From Acetobacter sp. UBA5411 (GTDB lineage: Bacteria; Pseudomonadota; Alphaproteobacteria; Acetobacterales; Acetobacteraceae), in contig NZ_DHNR01000041.1 of NCBI RefSeq assembly GCF_002409645.1, forward strand, positions 220,110-245,251: a stretch of DNA of 25,142 nucleotides. Direction: 5' to 3'. Below, one piece after another: positions 1 through 8,097 of this stretch. Below the pieces are notes generated by a model, which did not search any database, was not told the DNA's origin, and saw only the letters and a program-made list of their open reading frames with translations. Position 1 is the stretch's first letter. Each line of letters starts with the position of its first letter. The position numbers and the translations under genes are program-made.

Positions 1-2
1 TT

Positions 3-1859
3 GGCTCGGATCAGGCCGGTGTGGCGCTCGACAAGCTGGGTGGCGTGGCGTGGCAGGCCCGCAAGTCCAAGATGAAGGAGCGCATCCGCGACATGGCGGG
101 CGCGCTCATCCGCACGGCGGCGGCGCGTGCGCTCCGTGAAGCGCCTTCACTGGCCCCGCCGGAAGGGTTGTGGGAGGAGTTCTGTGCTCGCTTCCCGTTT
201 GTGGAAACGGACGATCAGGCCCGTGCTATTGCAGATGTGATCGAGGACATGGCCTCGGGGCGTCCGATGGATCGTCTTGTCTGCGGCGATGTCGGCTTCG
301 GCAAGACCGAGGTGGCGCTCCGTGCGGCGTTCGTGGCGGCAATGTCCGGCACACAGGTGGCGGTAGTGGTGCCAACCACACTTCTGGCCCGTCAGCATTT
401 CCGCACATTTGAGACCCGGTTTGAAGGTTTCCCGATTCACGTCGCGCAGCTTTCGCGCATGGTCACCGCCAAGCAGGCGACCGAGGTGCGTAAAGGTATT
501 GCCGACGGCACGGTGAACATCGTGGTCGGCACGCATGCGCTGCTGGCCAAGACTGTGAAGTTCGCTGATCTGGGCTTGCTGATTATCGACGAGGAACAGC
601 ATTTCGGCGTGAGCCACAAGGAGAAGCTGAAAGCCCTGCGTGAGGATGTGCATGTGCTGACGCTCTCCGCCACGCCGCTGCCGCGCACGCTTCAGCTTTC
701 CCTGTCCGGCGTACGCGAGATGAGCCTGATCGCCACGCCGCCGACCGACCGTCTGGCTGTGCGCACGTTCATCATGCCGTTCGACAGCGTGGTGATCCGC
801 GAGGCGATCCAGCGCGAGCGCTTCCGTGGCGGGCAGATTTTCTGTGTCGCGCCGCGTATCGAAGATCTGAACCGTCTGGCGGAACGTCTGGCCGACATTG
901 TGCCGGACGCAAAGGTGGTTCAGGCGCATGGTCAGTTGTCGCCCACCGACCTTGAGCGGGTGATGACGGAATTTGCTGATGGCAAATACGACATTCTGCT
1001 TTCCACAAACATCGTGGAAAGCGGACTGGATATGCCGTCCGTCAACACGCTCATCATCCATCGCGCCGACATGTTCGGGCTGGGGCAGCTTTACCAGCTT
1101 CGTGGACGTGTCGGGCGCGGCAAGCAGCGTGGTTACGCCTATCTGACGTGGCCGCAGACGCATCTTCTGTCTGCTGCCGCCCAGAAGCGGCTTGAGATCA
1201 TGCAGACGCTCGACACGCTGGGCGCTGGCTTTACGCTGGCTTCTCATGACCTTGATCTGCGTGGCGCAGGTAATCTGCTGGGCGACGAGCAGTCCGGTCA
1301 TATCCGTGAAGTGGGCATCGAGCTTTATCAGCAGATGTTGCAGGACGCTGTGGCGGATCTGCGGGCTGAAAAGGGCAAGGCCAAGCGGGAAGACCGTGAC
1401 TGGACGCCGAACATTGTGCTCGGCCTGCCGGTTCTCATCCCCGACACCTATGTCACGGATCTTCCTGTCAGGCTCGGCCTGTATCGCAGGATCGCCTCGC
1501 TGGCGTCGGCTGCCGAGGATGAGGCGATGGAAGCCGAACTGGTGGATCGCTTCGGTGAAGTGCCCCCTGAGCTGAAAAACCTGCTTAATGTGGTGGCGAT
1601 CAAACGGTCCTGCCGTGCCGCCGGTATCGAGCGTGTGGAGGCGGGTCCGAAAGGCATGGTGATCCAGTTCCGTGGCAATCACTTCGCCAATCCGGATGGG
1701 CTTATCCGCTGGATGGGCAAGTGGACGGATGGACAGATCCGTGTCCGTCCGGACCAGAAACTGTCCATCGTGCGCGAATTGCTCAATGCGCAGCGGGTAG
1801 GGCTGGCGCAGAAGGTGACAGCAGTGCTGGCCAAGCTGGCGGCAAAGGCTGAGGGGTAG
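3..1859 (+). CDS. mfd: Transcription-repair coupling factor Mfd, C-terminal part (cut by the left edge)
   Basis: Mfd is a DNA translocase that removes RNA polymerase stalled at DNA lesions and recruits UvrA of nucleotide excision repair. The reading frame is open to the window edge (first full codon at 3), so the true start lies outside. About 618 residues are visible of a protein that normally has about 1,150. They begin inside the RNAP-interaction/translocase junction (LDKLGG.AWQARK). Visible motifs are a Walker A (GDVGFGKTE, near 285-311), a DEEQHFG Walker B box, SATPLPRTLQ (motif III), and the motif V/VI stretch NIVESGLDMPSVNT followed by QLRGRVGRGKQRGYAYL. The C-terminal TRCF domain with LPVLIPDTYV and a UvrA-gating region complete it. 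The GTG at 21 is an internal codon. Identification is certain; only the N-terminal half is missing. Confidence 0.96.
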   Translation, partial: GSDQAGVALDKLGGVAWQARKSKMKERIRDMAGALIRTAAARALREAPSLAPPEGLWEEFCARFPFVETDDQARAIADVIEDMASGRPMDRLVCGDVGFGKTEVALRAAFVAAMSGTQVAVVVPTTLLARQHFRTFETRFEGFPIHVAQLSRMVTAKQATEVRKGIADGTVNIVVGTHALLAKTVKFADLGLLIIDEEQHFGVSHKEKLKALREDVHVLTLSATPLPRTLQLSLSGVREMSLIATPPTDRLAVRTFIMPFDSVVIREAIQRERFRGGQIFCVAPRIEDLNRLAERLADIVPDAKVVQAHGQLSPTDLERVMTEFADGKYDILLSTNIVESGLDMPSVNTLIIHRADMFGLGQLYQLRGRVGRGKQRGYAYLTWPQTHLLSAAAQKRLEIMQTLDTLGAGFTLASHDLDLRGAGNLLGDEQSGHIREVGIELYQQMLQDAVADLRAEKGKAKREDRDWTPNIVLGLPVLIPDTYVTDLPVRLGLYRRIASLASAAEDEAMEAELVDRFGEVPPELKNLLNVVAIKRSCRAAGIERVEAGPKGMVIQFRGNHFANPDGLIRWMGKWTDGQIRVRPDQKLSIVRELLNAQRVGLAQKVTAVLAKLAAKAEG

Positions 1860-1862
1860 AAA

Positions 1863-1895
1863 GACTATCCCTCTCTTTTGGATAGTCAGGCTTTT
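1863..1895 (+). terminator. Probable rho-independent terminator of mfd
   Basis: A perfect 8-bp stem GACTATCC / GGATAGTC (1863-1870 and 1880-1887) encloses a 9-nt loop and is followed by AGGCTTTT. It begins 4 bases after the mfd stop codon. The T tract is short and slightly displaced, so strength is uncertain. Confidence 0.65.
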
Positions 1896-1925
1896 GTCCG
1901 ATGGCGTCGTTGCAAAAAGCCATGT

Positions 1926-1957
1926 GGTTCATAGGAAAACTTGTTCCATGAACCTTT
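1926..1957. terminator. Hairpin between convergent genes, probable terminator
   Basis: GGTTCAT (1926-1932) pairs with ATGAACC (1948-1954), and GGAA (1934-1937) pairs with TTCC (1944-1947), giving 11 bp with one bulged A and a 6-nt loop. TTT follows on the plus strand. It lies 8 bases past the stop codon of the minus-strand oxygenase, so it probably ends that transcript or acts in both directions. Confidence 0.5.
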
Positions 1958-1961
1958 GCGT

Positions 1962-2882
1962 TTATACGTTTTTTCGCTCTGCGCGGCCATAAGTCGCGTT
2001 CAGACGTTCTGCCAGATAGTCTTTTCCAGTAACCGGCGGATAATGCGGATGATCTTCCGGTCCGCTGAGTATGGGATCTACGATTGCGTCATCGTCCGGA
2101 TCCAGGAAAAAGGCGACCGAATAGCGCTCTCGTGCAGGGCGAAGAACCCGATGCGGCGTGGAGACATAAACATCGTTACTCCAGCGCATGAGACAGTCGC
2201 CGATATTGCAGATAAAAGTGCCCGGGATGAGTGGGGCATCTATCCAGTCCTGTCCTCTGGGACGGACCTGTAGTCCTGACACGCTGTCCACTGCGAGAAT
2301 GGTGACATTACCGTAGTCAGTATGAGCGCCTGCTCCCGGCACATCCTCATCCCAGGAAGTAGAGGGAGCCGGATAATGAAGAAGACGCAGCGTGGCTTGC
2401 GGATTTCGAAAACTTTTTACGAAAAAATCTTCTTCAACGCCCAGATCACGAGCAAAGCCCCGGTGGAGGGCGGCCCCAAGATCGAGACAGGTTGAGAAAT
2501 ACGAGCGCATGACATCGCGCCATCCCGGAATATCAGGCCAGACGGAATCCGCATCAGTTTCATCCAGACTGATATTGAAGGCTTCCTTGTGATCCGGTTT
2601 CGAACGCGTATCCAGACGTTCGACACCAAGTCCGACATAACCGCGATTACGGCCAAGTCGACTCATTGCGAGTCTGTTTTTTTCTTCAGTCGATTGCCCG
2701 AAAAACGCATGAGACGCATCAAAAACGGTCTGGAGTGTGGACGGAGACACGCCGTGGCCTGAAATATAGAAAAATCCTGTTTCACGGCTAGCTTTTCCGA
2801 GAGCATGTGCGGTTTCCGCGCGTTCCTTGTCTGCTCCCATACGCAAGGGAGAGATATCTATGACAGGAATCTCAGGGTGCAT
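1962..2882 (-). CDS. 2-Oxoglutarate/Fe(II)-dependent oxygenase, isopenicillin N synthase family
   Basis: A 306-residue cytosolic non-heme iron oxygenase of the IPNS/DIOX type. The N-terminal DIOX_N region (IPVIDISPL near residue 5, then GFFYISGHGV near 36-45) is followed by the double-stranded beta-helix. The iron triad is visible as H187 and D189 in GAHTDYGNVTIL and H244 in STPHRVL. R253-Y-S255 matches the RxS site that binds 2-oxoglutarate. Length is normal for the family. The ATG at 2882 starts directly at the conserved N-terminus; only a weak AAGAGAA lies upstream. It is downstream of a TonB-dependent receptor with a 54-bp gap holding a hairpin, so the two are probably co-transcribed. The substrate is unknown. 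The pairing suggests it modifies something the receptor brings in, but that is inference. Confidence 0.9.
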   Translation of the reverse strand: MHPEIPVIDISPLRMGADKERAETAHALGKASRETGFFYISGHGVSPSTLQTVFDASHAFFGQSTEEKNRLAMSRLGRNRGYVGLGVERLDTRSKPDHKEAFNISLDETDADSVWPDIPGWRDVMRSYFSTCLDLGAALHRGFARDLGVEEDFFVKSFRNPQATLRLLHYPAPSTSWDEDVPGAGAHTDYGNVTILAVDSVSGLQVRPRGQDWIDAPLIPGTFICNIGDCLMRWSNDVYVSTPHRVLRPARERYSVAFFLDPDDDAIVDPILSGPEDHPHYPPVTGKDYLAERLNATYGRAERKNV

Positions 2883-2905
2883 AAAATGGGTTCTCTTGAA
2901 ACGAT

Positions 2906-2927
2906 AATGGCGGCCTGAGCCGCCATT
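2906..2927 (-). promoter_or_regulatory. Intercistronic GC-rich hairpin between receptor and oxygenase
   Basis: AATGGCGGC (2906-2914) and GCCGCCATT (2919-2927) form a perfect 9-bp stem around a 4-nt loop, 9 bases after the receptor stop codon. No T run follows on the minus strand, so a full terminator is unlikely. It could stabilise the upstream mRNA 3' end or attenuate read-through into the oxygenase gene. Confidence 0.55.
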
Positions 2928-2936
2928 GCTCCGATC

Positions 2937-5279
2937 TCAGAATGATGTGGAAACCGTGCCTGTCATGCTGAAACGAGGTTCAACCATGAAAGAGTTGCCA
3001 TATCCGGTGCCGGGTGCGGAATTGCCGCTCCAGACCGGGTGTGTGTTGGCGTCGCTGCCTCTGTAGACCACACCCATCGCTCCGGTCCGGACGATAGAAC
3101 CGGTCAGATTTGTGAAGTTCAGACGGAAAGTCGGAGACTTTGCAAACATGAAGGGCTGAAAGTGATATCCCAGAGAAAGCGTGTCAGTGACATATCCCGG
3201 AATATGCTGATCGCCAGCAACACTGACAGACTGAGGTCCGGTGTAATGCACTGTTCCGTTCGCGAAAAAGCCTTTGTAGGTATAGGTCAGGCCGAAATTC
3301 GCCACCACATGCGGTGACAGGACCGCCTGCGAACCCTTCGAGTGGATCATGGTGCTGGTATAGGGATCCATGACGTTGCTGTCCTGCGTGGCATGCAGGT
3401 ATTCGACAGAAGCAAACGGACTGAACCCATGGATGGGACGTCCGGAAATCGAGACATCGAAACCACGCATGGTCTGATTGCCGATCGAGAACGGCAGGAA
3501 GCTGTTCATGCCGATATACTGGTTCACGATGCGGTTTGTGACATTGTAATTGAAGAACGCGACATCAGCGATGATGTATTTGTCATGATAGCGATATCCC
3601 AGCTCTTCCTTGATGGAATACTGGTTTTTGAGAAAGTTCGGACTGGTGGGCATCCAGCCCATATCAACGGCGCTTGGCTGACGATAGTCGCCTTCGGCAT
3701 TGATATAGATCTGGTTGTGCTCGTTGATCTTGTAACCGATTGAAAGCTGGGGAAGCGGCTCGGTCGTGTTTCTGCTGTAACGGTTATAAGGATCAGACGT
3801 CCACGAATTGACCATCACGAATTTGAACCCGCCATGAATGGTGAGGCGATCCTGAAGGTATTTCGCAGTTTCTTCCAGGAACAGTCCGTGAATTTCGTAT
3901 CCGGCATTCTGCCCGTAAGGGGAAGTTGTCTTGTAAAGACCCCAGGGGGAGGGCGGTGTGCCGTTCGCGTTGGTCAGCCCAGTCGGGTAGGACTGATCCG
4001 TATAGTCATTCTCATACCAGTAGCCGCCAGTAATATGATTATGACGATCAATCTCGTAATTCAGCTTTGATACAGCACCAACTTGCTTGGTTGAGTTCTG
4101 GAGAAAGAAGCTGGTCAGGTTCTGTCCTGCGCTGTCATATCCGCCGGGCGCGGCATCCCAACCCTGACCGAAGCTGAAATAGGGTTGAAGATCGAACGAG
4201 AACTTCGCTGGAAGAACAATATGCACCGGTGCAGTCAGGAAGATCTGATTCCAGTGATCGCGATTGTTCTTCCAGTAGTTGTCGCTGGAGGATTGGGCTG
4301 ATCGTCCCCAGCCTTCGCCGGTTTTCTTGTAGCGAAAAAATTCCTGTTCAGTGGGGTAGTTGTCGATCGTGAAATCGGCATTGTTCCATGAGAGAAAGAA
4401 CTTGGCGTTTGAACCGTTGTCCCAGTCTTTCTGAAGCCCGAAATCAATGTGGCGGCGCTGATTGATGCCGGCGCCCATCCAACTGCGGCTATGACTGTTC
4501 GAGAATGAGAAATAGCTGCGTACGCCGCTATTGCCGATCTCGCCGGATTCCAGACGTATGAACTCACGGGAGAGATTATTAGTGCCGTAGGAAAAGTCCA
4601 CCATACCGCCGAATTTTTTGGCAGCAGTATGAGTACGCTCTTCAAGGACGCCGCCTGCGGCAGACATCGCAGGAAGCGCTGTTGCAGAGCTTCCTGGAGT
4701 GACGGTGATCATCTCCAGATTTTCGGAATCAAGATTTTCACTCATGTATTTGGCTGCAGCAGCCGGAGCGCCGTCGATCATCAGCGCCATATCGAGATCA
4801 GTCAGGCCACGCACCTGAATCATGCCGCCCTGCATGCCGCTGGTGTCAGGCGTCGAGATGCTCAGGCTGGGAACATTCTTGACCAGATCCAGCGCCGTGC
4901 TGGTTGGTGAACGCATGCTAATGAACTGCTTTGAGACCGTCTGCACTGCATGAGGCGCAGTCTCGACCCGCATCATGCCGCCGCCGCCATTCAAAGCCTG
5001 TCGCGATCTGGTAACTCTTATCTCTTCTGTGCCTTTGGCATAGGCTTTTGCGGGTGTGTGGACAGCATGAGAAGCGGCAGAGGAGCCCGAAGTCGCTGTG
5101 GTTTTCGCTGATTTATAGTGTTTTGTCGGAGACGCAGCCTGTGCTTCAGGCAGGAAGGCTGAGGCAGAGAAAACACCAGCCAGACAGGTTATCGTATACA
5201 GACGTTCTTTGTTGCGAACTGCGGCGGAAAAAGCCGTAGAAAGCATGTATCTATTACGCTTCCGTATACAATTCTGCAT
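2937..5279 (-). CDS. TonB-dependent outer-membrane receptor
   Basis: A 780-residue ligand-gated outer-membrane transporter energised by TonB-ExbB-ExbD. It has a long basic n-region and a hydrophobic signal segment (LYTITCLAGVFSASAFLPEAQA, about residues 27-48). A low-complexity Ser/Ala/Thr/Lys linker (49-84) follows, then a TonB-box-like EEIRVTRSR (85-93). The plug domain runs from about 105 to 230 (LDLVKNVPSLSIS, GGMIQVRGL, ALMIDGAP). The rest is beta-strand-rich barrel ending in the C-terminal Phe typical of outer-membrane proteins (GTVSTSF). The ATG at 5279 is supported by AGGAAGG about 5 bases upstream. The gene leads an apparent operon with the downstream oxygenase. The plug resembles xenosiderophore/organic-ligand receptors, but the ligand cannot be read from sequence. 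No adjacent FecI/FecR pair, periplasmic binding protein or ABC transporter is present. Confidence 0.93.
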   Translation of the reverse strand: MQNCIRKRNRYMLSTAFSAAVRNKERLYTITCLAGVFSASAFLPEAQAASPTKHYKSAKTTATSGSSAASHAVHTPAKAYAKGTEEIRVTRSRQALNGGGGMMRVETAPHAVQTVSKQFISMRSPTSTALDLVKNVPSLSISTPDTSGMQGGMIQVRGLTDLDMALMIDGAPAAAAKYMSENLDSENLEMITVTPGSSATALPAMSAAGGVLEERTHTAAKKFGGMVDFSYGTNNLSREFIRLESGEIGNSGVRSYFSFSNSHSRSWMGAGINQRRHIDFGLQKDWDNGSNAKFFLSWNNADFTIDNYPTEQEFFRYKKTGEGWGRSAQSSSDNYWKNNRDHWNQIFLTAPVHIVLPAKFSFDLQPYFSFGQGWDAAPGGYDSAGQNLTSFFLQNSTKQVGAVSKLNYEIDRHNHITGGYWYENDYTDQSYPTGLTNANGTPPSPWGLYKTTSPYGQNAGYEIHGLFLEETAKYLQDRLTIHGGFKFVMVNSWTSDPYNRYSRNTTEPLPQLSIGYKINEHNQIYINAEGDYRQPSAVDMGWMPTSPNFLKNQYSIKEELGYRYHDKYIIADVAFFNYNVTNRIVNQYIGMNSFLPFSIGNQTMRGFDVSISGRPIHGFSPFASVEYLHATQDSNVMDPYTSTMIHSKGSQAVLSPHVVANFGLTYTYKGFFANGTVHYTGPQSVSVAGDQHIPGYVTDTLSLGYHFQPFMFAKSPTFRLNFTNLTGSIVRTGAMGVVYRGSDANTHPVWSGNSAPGTGYGNSFMVEPRFSMTGTVSTSF

Positions 5280-5306
5280 GTTGCCTTCCTGAACCTCTCA
5301 AGATTT

Positions 5307-5334
5307 TCCGATCGCTTTCCGATTCGTTATCGGA
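5307..5334 (-). promoter_or_regulatory. Three half-site operator candidate upstream of the TonB-dependent receptor
   Basis: On the plus strand TCCGAT (5307-5312), TCCGAT (5318-5323) and its inverse ATCGGA (5329-5334) are each separated by exactly 5 bases, so the half-sites repeat every 11 bp, about one helical turn. The last two form a 17-bp inverted repeat. The element lies 28-55 bases upstream of the receptor start codon. Its regulator is unknown. Confidence 0.45.
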
Positions 5335-5403
5335 TCGTCTCATTTCGGTATCGTTTTGGTCTATGGGGATATAAAGCATCTCTATGATGCCATTTCCAGC
5401 ACA

Positions 5404-5616
5404 TCAGACCTTTTCAGAAAGGCAGATTGGTTGAGAAGCTGCAGACGTTGCTTTATTGTAACATAAATTGGAGAGCTCTTTAAATCTGTCTGTAACTTTC
5501 CGAGTGAGCTCAGAATTGATTGAGCCCTTTCTCAGGGGCAGATTGCCGATGAGACGTTTTTTCGAAAAAACTGTCTTATCGTGAGATCCTGCGAGGTTAG
5601 GGGATAGTCCAGACAT
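5404..5616 (-). CDS. Candidate small protein of 70 residues, unrecognised
   Basis: A frame starting with ATG at 5616 is preceded by a good ribosome binding site (CCAGGAG, about 6 bases before the ATG). It encodes 70 residues, starting MSGLSPNLAG, with a basic middle (FSKKRLIGNLPLRKG) and a possible short helix (LTRKVTDRFKELSN). The frame stays open upstream to 5709, but the ATG at 5616 has the best start signal. No signal peptide, membrane segment or known domain is visible. It lies on the same strand as the TonB-dependent receptor, ending 124 bases before it, so it could be a leader gene. A chance ORF is at least as likely. Confidence 0.22.
   Translation of the reverse strand: MSGLSPNLAGSHDKTVFSKKRLIGNLPLRKGSINSELTRKVTDRFKELSNLCYNKATSAASQPICLSEKV
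5556..5571. repeat. 16-bp perfect palindrome with flanking inverted arms
   Basis: GTTTTTTCGAAAAAAC is a perfect palindrome. AGAC (5552-5555) and GTCT (5573-5576) extend it outward with a single unpaired base. It lies inside the candidate small ORF and about 280 bases upstream of the receptor start. It could be a protein binding site, or a poly-T hairpin. Confidence 0.4.
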
Positions 5617-6060
5617 TGCGGCTCCTGGACGGAAAGACTGATAGTGTACGCTTAAATCATAGGGGGAGTGTCGTCGCATTAAGTATGCGCTGCACATTTC
5701 CCTCGTCATCGTTATCTCAAGGGTTACTCAAGCTCGTGCTCAGGAGGGCTTCCGCTATGTCCTTCTGGACAATGCTTGTGTGAATTATCGTTTCTTTCAA
5801 TCCGCAGCCGTAGTTTGGCGAGACTGAAATAGTCTTCTTATGACTAAAGAACTGCATGATTGAAGCCGTAGGGAGTGTGCCAAAAGACTGTATAGAATCG
5901 GCTTTCTGACAGATTTATTTTCGCCTGCGGGGTAAATCGGTTTCTTATCGATCTCTGGATATGATGTGGAATAGAAAAAGAAGTGCATTGATTATTTTGT
6001 GATGCAGGATTTGTTGTTGGTGATAAGTTTATTTTAGAGTGTATATAATTGGAGCATTAT

Positions 6061-6864
6061 TTAAGAACTCCAGTTTTTCGCAAAATCGGCATAAAGCGTC
6101 AGGCCGCCATCAATATACAGCGTCTGCCCAGTGATGTAGGAAGCCAGATCGGAGGCCAGAAATAGCACTGGTTCCGCAATTTCCTCTGGTTTTCCGGGGC
6201 GGCCCATAGGAATATGTGATGAAACGGCTTCATATTTCTCTGGATCGTTCATCCATGCGTCATTCATCGGTGTGAGAATTGCACCGGGTGCGACACCGTT
6301 TACGCGAATGCCGCGTGATGCGTATTCCAGTCCCCATGTTCTGACCATATTGCCTACGGCGCCTTTGCTGGCGGAATAGGCGAGGAAAGCAGGTTTTGGG
6401 ATGATCTGATGCACCGAGCTATTGATGACGATGCTTCCTTTGGTGCCGTTGCTCAGCCAGCGTTTAAGCACCTCACGCACACAGAACATGACGCCCGTAA
6501 CGTTCACATTCATGACTTTCATGAAGTCTTCGTATGTAACATCTTCGGAAGGTGATTCCGAAAGAATGCCCGCGTTGCAAACCAGAATATCGAGGCCACC
6601 AAACTCATGGAACGTCTGATCGATCGCATTGATGACTGACTGTTCATCGGCCACATCGGCCGGACTGGAGAGATGAGGGCCAGAACTTACGGCTTGAAGA
6701 GTAGGGAGAAAAGCATCCAGTTTTTCCTTGTGACGTCCATTGACAGCAACACGTGCGCTTTCCCGTGCAAAAGCATGGGAAAGAGCCTGACCAATGCCCT
6801 GACTGCCTCCACTGATAAAAACTCTCTTGTTCTCAAACTGTCTGCTGGAGAGCGTTGAAGGCAT
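6061..6864 (-). CDS. Short-chain dehydrogenase/reductase (classical SDR)
   Basis: A cytosolic NAD(P)-dependent oxidoreductase of 267 residues. The cofactor glycine motif reads SGGSQGIG (residues 18-25), a variant of TGxxxGxG. CNAGI (96-100) matches NNAG. The catalytic residues are Ser150, Tyr163 and Lys167 (YSASK), and the C-terminal IDGG (251-254) is typical of FabG/glucose 1-dehydrogenase-like members. An ATG at 6906 would add 14 residues but lacks a ribosome binding site. The ATG at 6864 has GGGAG at a proper distance and starts just before the fold, so it is preferred. The gene stands alone, with no partner on its strand, and its substrate cannot be predicted. Confidence 0.9.
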   Translation of the reverse strand: MPSTLSSRQFENKRVFISGGSQGIGQALSHAFARESARVAVNGRHKEKLDAFLPTLQAVSSGPHLSSPADVADEQSVINAIDQTFHEFGGLDILVCNAGILSESPSEDVTYEDFMKVMNVNVTGVMFCVREVLKRWLSNGTKGSIVINSSVHQIIPKPAFLAYSASKGAVGNMVRTWGLEYASRGIRVNGVAPGAILTPMNDAWMNDPEKYEAVSSHIPMGRPGKPEEIAEPVLFLASDLASYITGQTLYIDGGLTLYADFAKNWSS

Positions 6865-7293
6865 GAAAGGTCTCCCGAATGTTGATGCTTCAAAGAAAGA
6901 ATGCATTGGAAGAGAAGTGGTTGCGTTTCTCGTTATTTATTCGATCTTGGTGTCCATAAAAATCTCCGGTCTCACATCGTTTTCTGGCAGGTCTTCATCA
7001 CTTTTTACGGAGTAGCATTCTCCATGATGTTGCCGCACGAAGTCCGCCAGATGATGGCTTTTTTTACGATCTCAAGCCTCTGAGTGCGGTTAAAACCATA
7101 AAAATGAGACAAAATTGATTGCCCCAATTGTCTTGAATGCTCAATTCTGGAGAAGAAAAATGTCCCGGTAAGCAGTCGTTTCAGAGTGGGCTCTTCATCT
7201 CCCATCCTCAGGCGCTTCTCGTGAAGTCATTGCACAGCCGTTTCTCTTTCGTGTAGGTCTGTTGCGTTATCGTAAGAAAGAGAGCCAACTGAA
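6865..7293. other. 429-bp divergent intergenic region
   Basis: It separates the start of the minus-strand SDR gene from the plus-strand amidase/permease operon and must hold both promoters. An imperfect dyad lies at 7107-7133. Short ORFs in both directions have no ribosome binding site or recognisable similarity and are not called. No RNA gene was recognised. Confidence 0.5.
7107..7133. promoter_or_regulatory. Dyad upstream of the amidase-permease operon
   Basis: AGACAAAATTG (7107-7117) and CAATTGTCT (7125-7133) form a 9-bp inverted repeat with one extra A and a 7-base spacer. It lies about 160 bases upstream of the amidase start. It fits an operator or a leader hairpin; no regulator gene is adjacent. 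Confidence 0.3.
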
Positions 7294-8097
7294 ATGCGGA
7301 TTGCCGGACTTCAGACAGCAGGAACGCCGGGTGACGTGGCTGCCAATCTGCGGGAGCTCGACCGGGCTGCCGGTGAAGCGCACGCGCTTGGAGTGGATTT
7401 GCTTGTCACGCCCGAGCTGTTTGTGACGGGGTATGACATTGGTGAATGCCTGTTTAAGCTTGCTAGGACAGACCCGATTCCTGCGATCAGGGAGATCGCT
7501 CAGCGGCACAGTCTCGCAATTCTTGTAGGTTTTGCAGAAAATATACCCGAAGGTCTCTACAACAGCGCGGTCATGTTGACGTCTGAGGGGCAGGAAGTGC
7601 TGCGTTATCGCAAGCAGCATCTGTTCGGCGAACTGGATCGCCATTTCTTCCTGCCGGGAAACGCTAATCCTGAAGTCGTGTCGTTTATGGGCATCCGAAT
7701 TGCTGCAATGATCTGCTACGACGTGGAATTTCCCGAATATGTGCGGGCCACAGCTCTGGCAGGGTGTGAACTGCTTCTTGTCCCGACGGCGCAGATGGAG
7801 CCTTTCACTTTTGTCGCCCGTGAAGTGATCCGTGCGCGGGCATGGGAAAACCAGATCTATCTCGCATACATCAATCATGATGGACGGGAAGGTAACACCC
7901 AATATGTGGGTAACAGTCAGATCGTGGCGCCGGACGCTTCTGTTCTGGCCCGGATCGAGCATGGTGATGGACTGATTATCGCCGATGTCGAGCCCGGTCT
8001 GGTTGCCCGTGCCCAGCACGACAACCCCTATCTCCAGGACAGGCGGCCATCCGCTTATCGATCTCTGATCTCCGACATACGAAAGGAAAGAGCATGA
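7294..8097 (+). CDS. Carbon-nitrogen hydrolase (nitrilase superfamily amidase)
   Basis: A 267-residue amidase-type enzyme that hydrolyses non-peptide C-N bonds. The Glu-Lys-Cys triad is complete: E41 in TPELFVTGYD, K107 in YRKQHLFGE, and C141 in MICYDVEFPE. A conserved downstream block, RARAWENQIYLAYIN, is also visible. Length matches stand-alone aliphatic amidase, N-carbamoyl and omega-amidase-type members such as R-stereoselective amidases. The ATG at 7294 follows a purine-rich GAAAGAGAG. Its last 4 bases overlap the start of an APC permease (ATGA), so the two are translationally coupled. The likely role is hydrolysis of an imported amino-acid amide, carbamoyl amine or related nitrogen source. 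The substrate is inferred from context and is not shown by the sequence. Confidence 0.92.
   Translation: MRIAGLQTAGTPGDVAANLRELDRAAGEAHALGVDLLVTPELFVTGYDIGECLFKLARTDPIPAIREIAQRHSLAILVGFAENIPEGLYNSAVMLTSEGQEVLRYRKQHLFGELDRHFFLPGNANPEVVSFMGIRIAAMICYDVEFPEYVRATALAGCELLLVPTAQMEPFTFVAREVIRARAWENQIYLAYINHDGREGNTQYVGNSQIVAPDASVLARIEHGDGLIIADVEPGLVARAQHDNPYLQDRRPSAYRSLISDIRKERA

Larger units (their letters stand above)
5280..6060. other. 781-bp region without a convincing long gene
   Basis: This gap between the receptor start and the SDR stop holds the three half-site element, one weak small ORF (5404-5616), a 16-bp palindrome (5556-5571), and little else that can be supported. The part near 5940-6060 is AT-rich. 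A 63-codon minus-strand ORF at 5797-5988 has no recognisable similarity or convincing ribosome binding site. The gap is unusually long for this otherwise compact window and could hold a decayed gene or a small RNA. Confidence 0.5.

Noticed and set aside
147..1682. 511-codon open frame on the minus strand inside mfd
   Set aside because: It is antisense to a certain mfd reading frame and has low-quality His/Arg/Gln-rich translation typical of a GC-rich shadow frame.
5532..5545. 14-bp identical match to 24122-24135 (TCAGGGGCAGATTG)
   Set aside because: One or two such matches are expected by chance in 25 kb; the copy at 24122 simply codes part of the ene-reductase (NLPLN).
5797..5988. 63-codon minus-strand ORF
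   Set aside because: No ribosome binding site, no recognisable similarity and no pattern expected of a small secreted or regulatory protein.
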